Notes: generated from the sequence alone by a model not told the origin. Counted from the first letter of the stretch, positions 7,400 through 13,493 are shown. The stretch is 16,631 bases of DNA from Candidatus Parcubacteria bacterium (GCA_023142215.1 JAGLJW010000064.1:1-16631), one strand, 5' to 3'. Made by a program: numbers and translations.

Positions 7400-7495
7400 T
7401 AACAATTAACAATTAACTTTTAACAGTTAACAGACTAATTATATTAAATTTATTATTAACAGTTAATTGTTAAAGGTTAACTGTTAAGGGTTATT
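7400..7495. repeat. TTAAC-rich inverted repeats between rpmJ and rpsM
   Basis: The ~100-nt gap holds many TTAAC/GTTAA motifs. TTAACAGTTAAC (7420-7431) is complementary to GTTAACTGTTAA (7476-7487), and a near-palindrome lies between them at 7457-7474. It could fold into a long AT-rich stem in the operon mRNA and might set relative expression or serve as an RNA-processing site; no function is shown. Confidence 0.5.
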
Positions 7496-7497
7496 AA

Positions 7498-7611
7498 CTA
7501 TCCTTGTCTTTGTTTGTGTTTAGGATTTGTACAAAGTACTACCACTCTACCTTTTCTTCTAATAGTCTTACAGTCTTTACACATTTTTTTTACAGATGCT
7601 CTAACTTTCAT
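7498..7611 (-). CDS. rpmJ: 50S ribosomal protein L36, zinc-binding form
   Basis: This gene is short. On the minus strand, ATG at 7611-7609 to TAG at 7500-7498 encodes 37 residues: MKVRASVKKMCKDCKTIRRK, then GRVVVLCTNPKHKQRQG. C11, C14, C27 and H32 form the zinc-ribbon site of the C+ form. This is the normal bacterial L36 length. L36 binds 23S rRNA in the large subunit. The position, directly after infA and before rpsM, is the conserved one. Confidence 0.95.
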   Translation of the reverse strand: MKVRASVKKMCKDCKTIRRKGRVVVLCTNPKHKQRQG

Positions 7612-7691
7612 ATATATAATAAATTTTATTTGATATTTTTAAAATTATAAAACCTAACTCAATCATGAATTAGTTATAATATAAATCTTTG

Positions 7692-7952
7692 CTACAGTCT
7701 AAAGGTAATTCTGCCTTTTGTCAAATCGTATGGACTCATTTGAACTTTAACTCTATCTCCTGGCAAAAGTCTGATTCTAAACATTCTCATTTTTCCAGAA
7801 AGATGTGCTAAAATTTCATGTCCATTTTCTAGCACGACTTTGAATGTTGATGCTGGAAGCAACTCAATAACTTCACCTTTTAATTCAATAAAGTCTTTTG
7901 CGTCAACAACAGCCTCATTTTCTTTTTTTTGATATTTTTTCTTTTTTGACAT
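7692..7952 (-). CDS. infA: Translation initiation factor IF-1
   Basis: IF-1 binds the A site of the 30S subunit during initiation. The 86-residue product is an S1-like OB fold: FIELKGEVIELLPASTFKVV (~21-40), ENGHEILAHLSGKMRMFRIR, then LLPGDRVKVQMSPYDLTKGR ending in ITFRL. About 14 Lys-rich residues precede the usual start. It is the first gene of the operon, ~75 nt downstream of a consensus promoter. The secY-adk-map genes that often precede infA are absent here. Confidence 0.96.
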   Translation of the reverse strand: MSKKKKYQKKENEAVVDAKDFIELKGEVIELLPASTFKVVLENGHEILAHLSGKMRMFRIRLLPGDRVKVQMSPYDLTKGRITFRL

Positions 7953-8024
7953 TAAAACGAAAAAAAAATTGGTAAAAAGTCTAAATTTTTACCACTTGTT
8001 TTGGTTTCTTTCTAAACTATGATT

Positions 8025-8053
8025 ATTATATAGTCTTATAAAATAAATGTCAA
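8025..8053 (-). promoter_or_regulatory. Consensus sigma-70-type promoter of the infA-rpsI operon
   Basis: On the minus strand TTGACA (8048-8053) and TATAAT (8025-8030) match consensus exactly with a 17-nt spacer. Transcription would start near 8018, giving a ~65-nt leader before infA. This is the strongest promoter in the window and fits a nine-gene ribosomal operon. Confidence 0.88.
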
Positions 8054-8171
8054 GAGATTATATTGAAATATCGCTAAAATAGCATTGATTAGCTAATATT
8101 AAAGAAAAATTATTAATTTATTCCAATTACTCAATATAGCACTATAACTTATAAATAAATTATTAAAAAAC

Positions 8172-8210
8172 AAAATAAAAACAAGCCCGAATTGAGCTTG
8201 TTTTTATTTT
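8172..8210. terminator. Bidirectional terminator after the cold-shock gene
   Basis: A 15-nt arm at 8172-8186 (ending ACAAGC) is perfectly complementary to 8196-8210 (starting GCTTGT), with a 9-nt loop. The outer part of the stem is A-rich on one side and T-rich on the other, so it works in both directions. It begins 15 nt past the csp stop. Confidence 0.85.
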
Positions 8211-8224
8211 ATATAAAAAAGTTA

Positions 8225-8419
8225 TTAAGCTTTTTTAATTCCAACTGCTGCATTTCCTTTTGGAGTGTTTTCAACTTCAAAAGTAACAGTATCACCTTCT
8301 CTAAGTTGATCGAAATCAACACCGTCTAGGTTGTTAGCGTGAAAAAATAAATCATCACCGCCATCTTGACTAATAAAACCGAAGTTTTTATCAGTTAATT
8401 TTTTGATTGTTCCTTGCAT
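8225..8419 (-). CDS. Cold-shock domain protein (CspA family)
   Basis: This is a small single-stranded nucleic-acid-binding protein, usually an RNA chaperone. The 64-residue product is one cold-shock domain: GTIKKLTDKNFGFISQDGG with RNP1 (KNFGFI, ~11-16), then DLFFHANN with RNP2 (DLFFH, ~23-27), and a C-terminal VTFEVENTPKGNAAVGIKKA. The length and motifs are standard. It is a single-gene unit with its own promoter, a ~95-nt leader containing a hairpin, and a strong terminator. Confidence 0.95.
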   Translation of the reverse strand: MQGTIKKLTDKNFGFISQDGGDDLFFHANNLDGVDFDQLREGDTVTFEVENTPKGNAAVGIKKA

Positions 8420-8458
8420 GTAAATGTAAAGATAAACTAATTAAATAAATACCAAAAA

Positions 8459-8482
8459 GTAGAAATTCGACTTTATCTCTAC
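8459..8482 (-). promoter_or_regulatory. Hairpin in the csp 5' leader
   Basis: In the minus-strand transcript GUAGAGAU pairs with AUUUCUAC (8 bp, one G-U) around an 8-nt loop, about 40 nt upstream of the start codon. Long structured leaders are common in cold-shock mRNAs; a thermosensing role here is only inferred. Confidence 0.4.
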
Positions 8483-8522
8483 ACTATTAATATTCGTTGA
8501 TAGTAATTAAACTAACAATTCA

Positions 8523-8550
8523 ATAATAGCACATATAAAAAATTTGTCAA
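8523..8550 (-). promoter_or_regulatory. Promoter of the cold-shock gene
   Basis: On the minus strand TTGACA (8545-8550) and TATTAT (8523-8528) are 16 nt apart, with an extended -10 TG just upstream of TATTAT. The predicted start is ~95 nt before the csp ATG. Confidence 0.75.
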
Positions 8551-8559
8551 CAAAAGATT

Positions 8560-8769
8560 TTGTAACTACCCACTGACTATAAAAAATCATAAAATCATTG
8601 TCAAAAATAGCAATTTCCTGTGTCATTCCCCGATGAAGTCGAGGACAAGCTCTGGAGCTAGAGCGATAGGATCCCATAAATTACGCGACATTGTATAATC
8701 AATAAGATTCTATCACTACGCATTCGCTCCGTTCCAGAATGACACCTTAGGATCAGTGGGCAGTTACAA
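8560..8769. repeat. 210-bp imperfect inverted-repeat element (MITE- or REP-like)
   Basis: The outer ends are TTGTAACTACCCACTGA (8560-8576) and its near-perfect reverse complement at 8753-8769 (one mismatch). Inside are GTGTCATTCC (~8619-8629) and GAATGACAC (~8737-8746) in inverted orientation. Next to them are GC-richer stretches with GCTCC/GGAGC and GATAGGATC/GATTCTATC arms. No gene is seen inside. The GTCATTC...GAATGAC pattern with GCG-rich arms resembles dispersed intergenic repeats seen in many bacteria. It sits exactly between the csp promoter and the first R1 repeat. Confidence 0.65.
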
Positions 8770-8770
8770 G

Positions 8771-8976
8771 ATTTTAATATATTGTATTTTAATAAATCTT
8801 TGCTATAATATAAACAAGACTTTACAGTTTTACTATCAAAACTATTAATAAATCATATTCAATTTTAATTATTTTTTGTGTATTAGTAAAATTTAATGAT
8901 TACACATTTACTATAAATAATTATTTATTTTTAGTTAAATCTTAATTAAATTCGTATATAACTTGTTAGCTGAAAT
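8771..8976 (+). repeat. R1 repeat, copy 1 (promoter-bearing ~200-bp direct repeat)
   Basis: By eye this is nearly the same as 13161-13350 and 14053-14254, from the ATTTTAATATATTGTATTTT start to the GAAAT end, with scattered substitutions and short indels. It contains TTGTAT (8782-8787), a 16-nt spacer and an extended -10 TGCTATAAT (8801-8809). A 6-codon micro-ORF (ATG ATT ACA CAT TTA CTA TAA) lies near the middle. It lies upstream of the ATPase-Toprim genes, in the same orientation, with ~300 nt between. Confidence 0.85.
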
Positions 8977-9209
8977 ATCCCTTTTCTTTTCTGGGCCAAC
9001 GCCCTAATTGTTTTAAAAAATTTTCAAATTTCTTTTTCATTAATTAAAGAGGGGTATATAGCGTTTTCTCCGCTCCGCTACGAAAACGATTTATTTATAC
9101 GAGAAAACAGATATCATCCAATTACTTAACTTGGATATAAAATATGGTATTATCCAAAATCAACAATAATACAATAATATGTAAAAATGCCACTTATTTG
9201 ACAAAATAC
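8977..9209. other. Non-coding stretch between R1 copy 1 and the ATPase promoter
   Basis: No ORF of note on either strand. It contains a GGGC/GCCC mini-hairpin near 8995-9005 and a 7-bp hairpin, CGTTTTC (9062-9068) with GAAAACG (9082-9088), around a GC-rich CCGCTCCGCT loop. A hairpin of the same design lies at 11316-11346. Confidence 0.5.
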
Positions 9210-9252
9210 TTGACTTTATTTTTAAAAAGAGTATAATAATAATATATTATTA
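9210..9252 (+). promoter_or_regulatory. Promoter of the ATPase-Toprim pair, with an overlapping palindrome
   Basis: TTGACT (9210-9215) and TATAAT (9232-9237) are 16 nt apart. A perfect 16-nt palindrome, TAATAATATATTATTA (9237-9252), covers the end of the -10 and the expected start point and could be a repressor site. It is all A and T, so chance occurrence is possible. The gene starts at 9279. Confidence 0.6.
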
Positions 9253-9278
9253 CAAAATAATGTCATTAATAAAAAAAT

Positions 9279-10553
9279 ATGCTAATAACACGAATTAAAG
9301 CTAGTAATTTTTACGGTATCAAGGATCCTATCGAGATTGATTTTACAGAAGGCGGAGAAAAAGAAAAGATCGGATATGTAAAAAATGGAAAAGAGAGAGT
9401 TTCCCTCATCTCTGGTTTTTATGGTTCGAATGCTTCTGGTAAAAGTACTGTGTTGAATGTAATTGATACCGTAATTAGAATTATACTTTCGAAACAGCAA
9501 GACTATATAACAAATCCTAACGGAATAAAGGAAGAAACTATTATTGCATTTCCAAACTTTAGTTCTGATATAAAGGATGAACCGACAGTATTGGAGATGG
9601 ATTTTATTTTTAATGACAATAAGTACAAATATCTCGTTTCTATTGTAAATGAAGGCAAGGAAATTTCAGAAGAATTTTTATACAAAAAAAGCAAGAAGAT
9701 ATTCAGTAGGAATGGCCACAAGGTTTCCTTTGGAGAACACATCAAAAAAAAAATTGGTGATAATATGGCAAAGAATGTTGTCGCTCCGAAAAAGTCTTCT
9801 TTTCTCTCAGTTCTGTTGGACGAAACCTCGGATATATCAGTATTTAGTAATCTTAAAACAGAAATAGGTGTTTCTGAGCTTAAGGAAATAAAAAATAAAA
9901 TTTGCTTTATAACAGACAAAAGATCTGTTCAGATGGGTCAAAACAATATTAACGGATTACTTTATTTTGCAATTAATTATCTTAATGATGTTAAAACTCA
10001 AGAAGAAAAACTTGGAGCTGTTAATTCCGTAGTGAAGTATTTTGAGCCTTCCTTCGAGAGTCTCATTATTAAAAAAGGATCCGATAATAATCCTGTAAAT
10101 AAATCTTTTTCTTTCACTTACGAAGTGAAATATAGCAACTTCTACAAGAACCTAGGCATTATGGAGCTTTCTGCTGGTACACGAGAGCTTGTGGCTTACG
10201 TTAGTGAAATTCTCAAAATCATAAAGAACGGCGGTATTGTTGTATATGACGAAACAAGTAAGTACTACCACCCAGATATGGAAATTGCGATATTAAATCT
10301 TTTCAAAGACAAGGAAATTAACCAGCATAATGCTCAAATATTCTTCTCTTCCCATAATCACGAAACCTTTGATTTACTGCAAAATAATCAAGCCCACATT
10401 CTAGAAAAGAAAAATGAAGGTATCAGTATAACTAAAGTATCTGATTACGATGTTAGAGAGAGGGATAATGTAAAAAGAGTATATCGTCTTGGTTCCTTAG
10501 GTGGAGTACCTGACACTATCGACTTTAACAGAATTATAAATAATTTACTTTAA
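9279..10553 (+). CDS. AAA15-type (ABC/SMC-like) ATPase of a two-gene defence module
   Basis: The 424-residue product is a P-loop ATPase of the OLD/RloA/AriA kind. It starts MLITRIKASNFYGIKDPIEI, typical of the class. Walker A is GSNASGKST (49-57), the ABC signature is ELSAGTRE (296-303), Walker B is IVVYDE with D324 and E325, and the H-switch is SSHNHE (H359). A mixed helical region (~100-290) separates Walker A from the rest. A Toprim-like gene begins 5 nt after its stop, so the two form an operon. ATPase plus Toprim pairs (RloA-RloB, AbiL, PARIS AriA-AriB) are known or predicted anti-phage systems in which the ATPase senses infection and releases or activates the nuclease. Which of these it belongs to cannot be decided by eye. 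No Shine-Dalgarno sequence is seen at the ATG. Confidence 0.88.
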   Translation: MLITRIKASNFYGIKDPIEIDFTEGGEKEKIGYVKNGKERVSLISGFYGSNASGKSTVLNVIDTVIRIILSKQQDYITNPNGIKEETIIAFPNFSSDIKDEPTVLEMDFIFNDNKYKYLVSIVNEGKEISEEFLYKKSKKIFSRNGHKVSFGEHIKKKIGDNMAKNVVAPKKSSFLSVLLDETSDISVFSNLKTEIGVSELKEIKNKICFITDKRSVQMGQNNINGLLYFAINYLNDVKTQEEKLGAVNSVVKYFEPSFESLIIKKGSDNNPVNKSFSFTYEVKYSNFYKNLGIMELSAGTRELVAYVSEILKIIKNGGIVVYDETSKYYHPDMEIAILNLFKDKEINQHNAQIFFSSHNHETFDLLQNNQAHILEKKNEGISITKVSDYDVRERDNVKRVYRLGSLGGVPDTIDFNRIINNLL

Positions 10554-10558
10554 AACCT

Positions 10559-11140
10559 ATGGATAGCAAAAAAGGTTTTAAGATATATTATCTACTCCTA
10601 AGCGAGGGTACAACTGAGTTTAATTTATTCGCTTATTTAACAAAGGTTAGGTTCAGGGAATTTTTCGATAATTCTAGCGTTCAATTCAGAAACAGCGTTG
10701 AAATTATCAAAGATGGTAATCAAATAGTCTCTCAGGGTAAATTAGACGGGGTAAGTGATATCACACACTTCAAATCAAAACATATTTTGATTAAGAAAAA
10801 ATATGCAAGTCAAAGGTTGTTTTATTTTCTTGATAACGACATGGATGACTCCTCTGCAATAGAGAAACTGATTACAAAAGATGGTGACCTTGTTCAATTT
10901 ACACAATATAACTCTGAGCACCTGCTACTGAGATTGGCTGGAAAAAAACCTAAAAATCCATCAGATTTTGGAAATTTGAAAAACTTCAGAGACTATTGTA
11001 AACAAGAGTTTGTAAAGCAATTTGGAAAAAACGCTCACAAATTTAAAGATGCTGATTTTGAACTAGTCTTTAATATTCCTACAGAGAATGCAATAAGAGC
11101 AAGTTTAAGCATACTTTTTTCTACCTTGGAACAAGAGTAG
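10559..11140 (+). CDS. Toprim-domain (RloB/AriB-like) probable nuclease partner
   Basis: The 193-residue product looks like the effector nuclease partner of the upstream ATPase. LLLSEGTTEFNLFAYL (12-27) carries the Toprim glutamate motif (E16, E20). FYFLDNDMDD (88-97) carries the metal-binding DxD (D92, D94), and YNSEHLLLRL (~116-125) matches the Glu-containing segment that follows in RloB and DUF4435-type proteins. The protein has no membrane segment or signal peptide and is short, near RloB size and below AriB (~300). It starts at ATG 10559, 5 nt after the ATPase stop, so expression is coupled. Target (DNA or tRNA) is unknown. No clear terminator follows the TAG. Confidence 0.8.
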   Translation: MDSKKGFKIYYLLLSEGTTEFNLFAYLTKVRFREFFDNSSVQFRNSVEIIKDGNQIVSQGKLDGVSDITHFKSKHILIKKKYASQRLFYFLDNDMDDSSAIEKLITKDGDLVQFTQYNSEHLLLRLAGKKPKNPSDFGNLKNFRDYCKQEFVKQFGKNAHKFKDADFELVFNIPTENAIRASLSILFSTLEQE

Positions 11141-11370
11141 CTGATTCATATAGTATTTCTCAAACATCTATAATTTTTCTTAAAAACCCCCATGATATAC
11201 ACCAATGAAAACACAACCAAATACTATTAGACTAAAGGATTATTTGAAGATAAATTTTAGGCATTCACCCCTAACCCTTCTGCCCAAAAAAAGAAATTTT
11301 AATTTTTTTTAAAACAAGTTTTCTTTCGCTTCGCTCTAGAAAACTTCGGATATCGGTAAACGTTATACGA
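11141..11370. other. Non-coding stretch after the Toprim gene
   Basis: No gene is seen on either strand. The only clear structure is a hairpin, AAGTTTTC (11316-11323) with GAAAACTT (11339-11346), around a CGCTTCGCT-containing loop, matching the design of the 9062-9088 hairpin. There is no convincing T-run terminator. Confidence 0.5.
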
Positions 11371-11418
11371 AATTTAAATTTATTCAAAACTCATCTCATA
11401 AAAACAATAAAAAATTAT
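11371..11418. repeat. 48-bp direct repeat, left copy (3' tail of a trmH/spoU gene)
   Basis: The sequence matches 13853-13900 at 47 of 48 positions. On the minus strand it encodes IIFYCFYEMSFE followed by TAA, the last 12 residues of the decayed methyltransferase at 13861-14039, plus 8 nt beyond the stop. Here only the tail is present, without the rest of the gene. A promoter -35 (TTGACA) starts exactly at its right end. Confidence 0.8.
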
Positions 11419-11452
11419 TGACAAAGCAAGATTTAATGTTAATATATTAACA
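11418..11452 (+). promoter_or_regulatory. Promoter of the RiPP-like cluster with an operator-like palindrome
   Basis: A consensus TTGACA (11418-11423) is followed after 16 nt by TAATAT (11440-11445). A perfect 16-nt palindrome, TGTTAATATATTAACA (11437-11452), spans the -10 and would be well placed for a repressor. The predicted leader before the precursor gene is ~130 nt. Confidence 0.65.
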
Positions 11453-11463
11453 GCTCTTTAACA
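11453..11463 (+). promoter_or_regulatory. boxA-like antitermination element in the leader
   Basis: GCTCTTTAACA matches the core of the E. coli rrn boxA. A CTGTGT reminiscent of rrn boxC follows ~13 nt later. It lies just after the promoter, in transcribed leader. It could recruit NusB/NusE, or it could be a coincidence in AT-rich DNA. Confidence 0.35.
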
Positions 11464-11581
11464 TTCAATAAGTCCTGTGTATTTTTATTTTTTCTTGGTC
11501 AATAAAGTTAAATGAAAATTTTATTCATAAGTTTTCAGCCCTTAAAATGATATGATATTACAAGCAAAAAAGGAGGTAATA

Positions 11582-11722
11582 ATGAGAAAGATATTCTCTT
11601 TTTTCTGGAAAAAGAAGAATGTCACAGGACTGAGCATGCTGGAAAATAGCAAAAAAGATGTCAATAAAGTTTTGGCTTCCAGCCAATGCGCAAACCAATG
11701 TCCGGGACAGTGTAACTGTTAA
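11582..11722 (+). CDS. Candidate RiPP precursor peptide, 46 aa, Cys-rich C-terminus
   Basis: This small gene starts at ATG 11582, 4 nt after a strong Shine-Dalgarno sequence (AGGAGGT, 11571-11577), and ends TAA at 11720-11722. The peptide begins MRKIFSFFWKKKNV and has a polar middle (LENSKKDVNKVL, ~20-31), which would be the leader. The end, SSQCANQCPGQCNC, has cysteines at 36, 40, 44 and 46 (spacing CX3CX3CXC), each preceded by Gln or Asn. No cysteine lies in the leader, and there is no signal peptide cleavage site. A radical SAM/SPASM/PqqD-like gene follows 60 nt downstream on the same strand. This is the standard layout for sactipeptide- or ranthipeptide-type RiPPs, where the enzyme links Cys sulfur to a carbon of another residue. 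I do not recognise the precursor family. It could instead be a metal-binding peptide, but the neighbour favours RiPP. Confidence 0.8.
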   Translation: MRKIFSFFWKKKNVTGLSMLENSKKDVNKVLASSQCANQCPGQCNC

Positions 11723-11735
11723 GCTGGGCTAACAA

Positions 11736-11759
11736 AGGGACGATAGAAATATCGTCCCT
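11736..11759 (+). terminator. Intercistronic hairpin between precursor and maturase
   Basis: A perfect 10-bp stem, AGGGACGATA (11736-11745) with TATCGTCCCT (11750-11759), closes a GAAA tetraloop. The next bases (ATCTTATATAAAA) lack a strict T-run, so it is more likely a partial terminator or 3'-end stabiliser. Such a structure would give more precursor than maturase mRNA. It lies 13 nt after the precursor stop and 23 nt before the maturase start. Confidence 0.75.
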
Positions 11760-11782
11760 ATCTTATATAAAAGAGGTAAAAA

Positions 11783-13120
11783 ATGAATAAAATAAAAAGT
11801 TTGACTGCGCCTATTTCCGTAAATTTTGAAGTAACCGACCAGTGTAACTTAAAATGTTTTTTCTGTTTTTGCGGAACCGAGGCATACCAAAGCAGTCTCT
11901 CTTCTGTTTCAAATTCAGAAAAAATCAAAAACGCTAAACGAATTTTAGACATTCTGGCAAAAAATAATGTATTTGAAATTCGTTTATTTGGTGGAGAATT
12001 TTCCTTATTAAAAAATTGGAAAAGCATTGTTGAATATGCTTATGATTTGGATTTTTTTATGTCTTTTATTTCCAACGGAACATTGTTTAATGAAGCAGAT
12101 ATTGAATTTCTAATTGACAAAAAAATAACAAATTGTGGCATTTCCGTGCATGGTCTTGATAGTCTTCATGATCAAATTGTTGGAATTCCTGGAAGTTTCA
12201 AAAGAGCTTCAAGAAATATCCAATTACTTTCAGATGGAGGAGTTAAAACTTCCGTATTATTTACCCCAACAAAAACAAACATTTTACATCTTGAAAAATT
12301 CGCACGAACAATAATTGAAAAATATGGAGCATCAAGCGTTGGAGTAAATCGATTATTTAGAAATGATAGATATGAGAATCTGTCTTTCTCGGATTATGAA
12401 TATCTGTTTGGCATAATAAAAAAATTACAAGATGACGGCTTACCTGTTTTTTTTACTGGTTCATTTCCACGCTGCAAGGTATCTACAAAGTATTGGAGAT
12501 ATATGAGCAATTGTTCTCAAGGTATGGCATTTTGTCAGATAGACTACATGGGAAATATAAAAAATTGTTCAAGTCTTTGTGTTAATCTTGGAAATATTTT
12601 TCAAAAAAGTTTGCAAGATATTTGGCAAAAAGGATTAGCAGAATTTAGAACATTAAAACATCTACCATTATCATGCCGTCTTTGTCCATCGTTTTGCGGA
12701 GGAGGATGTATTGCCTCAAGAACTATTGAACAAAATTTTATCGCTGATGAATTTATCAAATTGCCAAACGAAGAAACATTGATTGAATCTATCACGGTAA
12801 CAGCTAAAAATTATGCGAAAAAATGGCACAGCATGATATACACGCAACCAAGAAAAAAACAAACCACGAAAAAATGGCAATCACACGACAAGCCACATGT
12901 GATTTGTAGATACAAAACACGGAAAGAAGCAAATGACTACTATCTATGTATGATAGAAAAAAAAGGTATTGTAGTTTTAAACAAAAAATCAATTTCAATA
13001 TTAGATTTACTAAACGGCAACAATACCATAGAGAACATTGAAAAAAAATTATCAAAAAAATTACCGCAAAAAATTATCAAAGAAGATATAACAGAAGTTC
13101 TTGATATATTCATTGATTAG
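11783..13120 (+). CDS. Radical SAM/SPASM peptide maturase with a C-terminal PqqD-like domain
   Basis: The 445-residue enzyme should cleave S-adenosylmethionine to a 5'-deoxyadenosyl radical and modify the peptide encoded just upstream. VTDQCNLKCFFCFC (17-30) has the CX3CX2C iron-sulfur motif (C21, C25, C28). GGE (70-72) binds SAM, and SNGTL (97-101) is typical of the TIM-barrel core. A SPASM domain for auxiliary clusters follows: C244, C251, C262, C266, then C298, C301, C305 and C309 (pattern CX2CX3CX3C). Near ~372-445 is a PqqD-like fold: YYLCMIEKKGIVVLN, then SILDLLNGNNTIENI, which would bind the leader. Precursor recognition is thus fused to the catalyst. GAGGT ~5 nt before the ATG serves as Shine-Dalgarno. 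The chemistry (thioether, C-C link or other) cannot be read from sequence, and no exporter or protease gene is in the window. Confidence 0.9.
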   Translation: MNKIKSLTAPISVNFEVTDQCNLKCFFCFCGTEAYQSSLSSVSNSEKIKNAKRILDILAKNNVFEIRLFGGEFSLLKNWKSIVEYAYDLDFFMSFISNGTLFNEADIEFLIDKKITNCGISVHGLDSLHDQIVGIPGSFKRASRNIQLLSDGGVKTSVLFTPTKTNILHLEKFARTIIEKYGASSVGVNRLFRNDRYENLSFSDYEYLFGIIKKLQDDGLPVFFTGSFPRCKVSTKYWRYMSNCSQGMAFCQIDYMGNIKNCSSLCVNLGNIFQKSLQDIWQKGLAEFRTLKHLPLSCRLCPSFCGGGCIASRTIEQNFIADEFIKLPNEETLIESITVTAKNYAKKWHSMIYTQPRKKQTTKKWQSHDKPHVICRYKTRKEANDYYLCMIEKKGIVVLNKKSISILDLLNGNNTIENIEKKLSKKLPQKIIKEDITEVLDIFID

Positions 13121-13128
13121 TTTTTGCG

Positions 13129-13161
13129 AATGCTCCAAACCACAAAGTTGGAGCATTTTTT
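13129..13161 (+). terminator. Rho-independent terminator of the RiPP-like cluster
   Basis: A perfect 10-bp stem, AATGCTCCAA (13129-13138) with TTGGAGCATT (13148-13157), has a 9-nt loop and six T at its 3' side. It begins 8 nt after the maturase TAG and abuts the second R1 repeat. Confidence 0.9.
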
Positions 13162-13350
13162 ATATTGTATTTTAATAAATCTTTGCTATAATACAAACAA
13201 GACTTTACGGTTTTACAATTAAAGCTATTAATAAATCATATTCAATCTTAATTATTTTTTTGTGTATTAGTATAAATTTAATGATTACACATTTACTATA
13301 AATAATTATTTATTTTTAGTTAAGTTCATATATGATTTATTGTATGAAAT
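13161..13350 (+). repeat. R1 repeat, copy 2
   Basis: Same element as 8771-8976, slightly shorter: TTGTAT (13165-13170), 16 nt, extended -10 TGCTATAAT ending at 13192, then the conserved downstream body with the micro-ORF ATG ATT ACA CAT TTA CTA TAA. It starts exactly at the T-run of the preceding terminator. The 91-residue orphan gene lies ~145 nt downstream on the same strand, so this promoter probably drives it through a ~290-nt leader. Confidence 0.85.
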
Positions 13351-13382
13351 TTTTGAAAAAAGATAATTAATTTTTTCAAAAA
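13350..13382 (+). promoter_or_regulatory. AT-rich hairpin in the leader of the orphan gene
   Basis: TTTTTGAAAAAA (13350-13361) and TTTTTTCAAAAA (13371-13382) form a perfect 12-bp stem with a 9-nt loop, just after the R1 repeat. It could act as an attenuator; with one G-C pair it is weak. Confidence 0.4.
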
Positions 13383-13493
13383 CTACACACAACAAGTGAT
13401 ATGAAACTGCGAAAAATAATAAATTTATTTTTGTTCTTTAATATTTAAAAAATAAAAAATCAGAATTGGGCTACTAAACAAGGAGGTAATTTG

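Noticed and set aside
9503..9919. A 138-codon minus-strand ORF
   Set aside because: It is fully antisense to the ATPase gene, which has clear motifs across the same stretch.
9279..11140. Naming the pair firmly as PARIS (ariA-ariB)
   Set aside because: The Toprim protein is only 193 residues and closer in size to RloB; without a family search the specific system cannot be assigned.
11453..11490. Start of a ribosomal RNA operon, given the rrn-like boxA and CTGTGT
   Set aside because: No 16S sequence follows; a short peptide gene does. It is kept only as a possible boxA.
12601..13055. Minus-strand ORFs of 64 and 83 codons
   Set aside because: They lie opposite the SPASM and PqqD-like parts of the maturase and show no start signals or family features.
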